From Anaerorudis sp964444915 (lineage in GTDB: Bacteria; Bacteroidota; Bacteroidia; Bacteroidales; Dysgonomonadaceae): a DNA stretch of 18,065 bases. Position numbers and translations under genes: made by a program. A model generated the notes under the pieces. The model was not told the DNA's origin, made no database searches, and saw nothing but the letters and a program-made list of their open reading frames with translations. The stretch covers positions 1 through 18,065 of the forward strand of contig CAYUIY010000044.1 of the NCBI GenBank assembly GCA_964444915.1. Reading direction: 5' to 3'. Positions 16,459 to 18,065 of the stretch are shown here, one piece after another (the stretch's first letter is position 1; every line of letters starts with the position of its first letter).

Positions 16459-16515
16459 TGAAGCAAGTGATGATATCATCCCTATTTAGTATAGAGAAAA
16501 ATTTATCGTAATAAA

Positions 16516-17301
16516 ATGAAGAACTATTATTTTGGCGCTTATTTTTTAAGCGCAGTGATTTTGTTTGTATTTACCAGTGGTGATTTGTGCCGAGCAGCAG
16601 ATCCGAAAACGGATTCAGCGGAGATCAGGATTCTTTCTTACAACATACGCAATGCACGGGGAATGGATGAGGTGGTCGATTACGACCGCATAGCCGATGT
16701 GATTCGGCGAATCGATCCCGATTGTGTAGCGCTTCAGGAGCTGGACAGTGCTACGGAACGCAGCCAGGGTAAAGTGGTTCTTGACGAACTGGCAAAAAGG
16801 CTCGGTATGTACGCTTCTTACAGCGGAGCCATTGATTATCAGAGTGGAAAATACGGAATTGGCATATTGAGTAAGGAGAAACCGTTGCGAAAAGTGACCG
16901 TACCACTTCCCGGGAGTGAGGAGAAAAGGAGCCTGCTGATTGTTGAATTGCCCGATTATGTGATGTGTTGTACCCATTGGTCGCTCATGCAACCCGATCG
17001 ATTGTTTTCGATTGAGGTCATCAATGAAACGATGAAGAAATATACTACAAAGCCTGTTTTTTTGGCCGGCGATTTGAATGCAACGCCGGAATCATCAGAA
17101 ATCACTGAATGTGCAAAGACATGGGAAATGCTGAATGATCCTTCTCGGCCAACTTTCCCTTCGGATAATCCCCGTAGTTGCATCGACTATATCTTGTTCA
17201 AAAAGAATCCCGCATTTCGGATCCGGGTTATACAAACCGGTGTAGAAAAAGAATCGGAAGCTTCGGATCATCGGCCGGTATGGGTTGACGTTCAAGTATA
17301 G
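16516..17301 (+). CDS. Secreted endonuclease/exonuclease/phosphatase-family hydrolase
   Basis: Metal-dependent phosphodiesterase or phosphatase of the EEP (DNase I-like) superfamily, predicted to act outside the cytoplasm. The 261-residue protein has a signal peptide (about 1-28), then the full catalytic set: Asn43 in LSYNIRN, metal-binding Glu75 in LQELD, GIGILSK at 114-120, His154 in CCTHW, Asp186 and Asn188 in LAGDLNATP, Asp224 in CIDYILF, and Asp251-His252 in ASDHRPV. Length and motif order are normal for the small secreted EEP proteins of Bacteroidota, which often sit beside sugar-degradation genes. The substrate (nucleic acid, sphingolipid, inositol phosphate or other) cannot be told apart here. 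It has its own promoter and is clearly more GC-rich than the genes to its left, with mostly CGN arginine codons. Confidence 0.9.
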   Translation: MKNYYFGAYFLSAVILFVFTSGDLCRAADPKTDSAEIRILSYNIRNARGMDEVVDYDRIADVIRRIDPDCVALQELDSATERSQGKVVLDELAKRLGMYASYSGAIDYQSGKYGIGILSKEKPLRKVTVPLPGSEEKRSLLIVELPDYVMCCTHWSLMQPDRLFSIEVINETMKKYTTKPVFLAGDLNATPESSEITECAKTWEMLNDPSRPTFPSDNPRSCIDYILFKKNPAFRIRVIQTGVEKESEASDHRPVWVDVQV

Positions 17302-17335
17302 TGATATTACTTATCAAATCCGATACGGGAATCTG

Positions 17336-17458
17336 ATGTATGCCGTTCCCTTGTATCCCAATCAGACGATGAGGGCAAACATACGTTCTGGTAGCGAGGT
17401 GACCTTTACGAATTGTGTTATCGGGAAAGACAAACACGTAGTAACCTCTATTTGGTAA
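17336..17458 (+). CDS. Possible small ORF or gene relic (40 residues)
   Basis: An ATG-started frame encodes 40 residues (MYAVPLYPNQTMRANIRSGS then EVTFTNCVIGKDKHVVTSIW) ending in TAA. The same frame stays open upstream through 17300 into the 3' end of the EEP gene. Its composition and codon choice look like those of the neighbouring coding genes rather than spacer, and the residue pattern alternates like a beta-strand domain. I do not recognise a family. It may be a real small protein, the 3' remnant of a deleted gene, or chance. No clear ribosome-binding site is seen. Confidence 0.3.
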   Translation: MYAVPLYPNQTMRANIRSGSEVTFTNCVIGKDKHVVTSIW

Positions 17459-17511
17459 AAGCAGATTAAAACAAAATTTTTTAATTCATCTATATAGATA
17501 TAATAGAAACA

Positions 17512-18065
17512 ATGACAACCAGGAGACAATTTTTGAAGACGGTCGGAGGCGTTACGCTTCTCACCATTGTACCCCGTAATGTGCTGGGAAGAGGTATGAT
17601 AGCTCCCAGCGACGAGTTGACAAAAGGAATTATCGGTGTCGGCGGCATGGGGCGGAATCACATTCCTTACGACGGCACGCGTGTAGTGGCCATGTGCGAT
17701 GTGGACAAGAATCACTTGAATGAAGCCGCTGCATTGGTAAAAGACAAGATCCATCTTTATCATGATTTTCGCGATCTGATTCTCGATAAGAACGTGGATA
17801 TCGTTCATATTGCCACGCCACCTCATTGGCACGGTATTATGGCGGTTGAAGCTGCCAGAGCCGGAAAAGATATCTTCTGTGAAAAACCTATGACCCGTAC
17901 CATTGGTGAGGGAAAACGGGTAATGGAGGCGGTGAAACAGCATGGAAATATCTTTCGACTAAACACGTGGTTTCGTTTCAAAAACACGTTTTACGGTTTG
18001 GGTACTCCCGTGAAACCGTTGAAGAAGCTGGTCGACAGCGGCATGCTTGGTTGGCCGTTGAAGGT
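17512..18065 (+). CDS. Gfo/Idh/MocA-family oxidoreductase with Tat signal (3' truncated by window edge)
   Basis: NAD(P)-dependent sugar or sugar-alcohol oxidoreductase of the Gfo/Idh/MocA family. 184 complete codons are visible. The N-terminus is a twin-arginine signal (TTRRQFLKTVGGVTLLTIV, R4-R5), so the enzyme is predicted to be exported folded with its cofactor. The Rossmann fold shows the glycine-rich loop GVGGMGRNH (42-50), the acidic strand end VAMCDVD, the segment IVHIATPPHWHG (97-108) and the family motif CEKPMTRT with catalytic Lys125. The frame is open to the last base, so the substrate-binding C-terminal domain is missing. I chose ATG 17512 because it places the RR motif right at the N-terminus. 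It follows the EEP gene in the same direction after 210 bp. Substrate unknown. Confidence 0.92.
   Translation, partial: MTTRRQFLKTVGGVTLLTIVPRNVLGRGMIAPSDELTKGIIGVGGMGRNHIPYDGTRVVAMCDVDKNHLNEAAALVKDKIHLYHDFRDLILDKNVDIVHIATPPHWHGIMAVEAARAGKDIFCEKPMTRTIGEGKRVMEAVKQHGNIFRLNTWFRFKNTFYGLGTPVKPLKKLVDSGMLGWPLK

Larger units (their letters stand above)
16214..16515. other. 302-bp intergenic region with terminator, promoter boxes and direct repeat
   Basis: No gene is visible here. It contains the GH63 terminator (16270-16297), a -7-like box TATATTTG (16333-16340), two copies of a 14-bp repeat (16357-16370 and 16423-16436), a short GC-rich inverted repeat (AACCG/CGGTT, 16390-16402) and a promoter (16424-16458) for the downstream hydrolase. 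Composition rises toward that of the resident genes on the right side. Confidence 0.7.

Noticed and set aside
17362..17943. 193-codon open frame on the minus strand across the oxidoreductase start
   Set aside because: The + strand encodes a clear Gfo/Idh/MocA protein with Tat signal, glycine-rich loop and EKP motif, which the minus frame would contradict.
1..18065. Insertion sequence, integrase, tRNA-type attachment site, rRNA or CRISPR array that could explain the AT-rich block
   Set aside because: I found no transposase or integrase reading frame, no tRNA or rRNA, no terminal inverted repeats at the block edges and no regularly spaced repeats.

Overview
The window looks like a chromosome segment of a Bacteroidota bacterium, most likely order Bacteroidales. 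The evidence is a SusC/SusD pair under an ECF sigma factor and a FecR-type anti-sigma factor, several exact TAnnTTTG -7 promoter boxes (the Bacteroidota form), few Shine-Dalgarno sequences, a two-gene LysO transporter and Tat-exported Gfo/Idh/MocA-type enzymes. Family or genus cannot be fixed from the sequence alone.

Layout, all genes on the + strand: (1) 1-2498, the 3' nearly complete part of clpC, ending in a strong intrinsic terminator; (2) 2604-3167, a GNAT acetyltransferase whose likely promoter overlaps that terminator; (3) 3280-9978, a regulatory and uptake block: ECF sigma factor, FecR-like anti-sigma factor, a SusC-type TonB-dependent transducer with an STN signalling domain, and a SusD-like lipoprotein, closed by a very strong terminator; (4) 10043-10934, a LysO-type inner-membrane exporter encoded as two genes; (5) 11088-16213, a secreted LacZ-type GH2 beta-galactosidase and an overlapping secreted GH63-like alpha-glycosidase, ending in another terminator; (6) 16214-16515, a 302-bp gap with promoter-like boxes and a 14-bp direct repeat; (7) 16516-17301, a secreted endonuclease/exonuclease/phosphatase-family hydrolase; (8) 17302-17511, a gap that may hold a small or relic ORF; (9) 17512-end, the start of a Tat-exported Gfo/Idh/MocA oxidoreductase.

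Parts 3 to 5 form a polysaccharide (glycan) utilisation locus. The STN domain of SusC would report ligand binding to the FecR periplasmic domain, releasing the ECF sigma factor to transcribe the locus. SusCD bind and import an oligosaccharide, and the GH2 and GH63-like enzymes trim beta-galactosyl and alpha-linked sugars in the periplasm. ECF/FecR control and this enzyme pair would fit a host-type or plant glycan carrying galactose, but the substrate is not proven by the sequence.

The most notable pattern is compositional. clpC, the sigma factor, fecR and the first ~650 bp of susC, and then the hydrolase and oxidoreductase at the right end, are moderately GC-rich (hand-counted 60-bp blocks mostly about 40-55%). 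From about 5.68 kb inside susC to about 16.25 kb the DNA is clearly AT-rich (many blocks about 28-36%) with frequent AGA/AGG arginine codons. The change falls close to the boundary between the signalling and CarboxypepD-like domains and the plug/barrel. This suggests that the transport and enzyme cargo was exchanged while the regulatory input module stayed in place.
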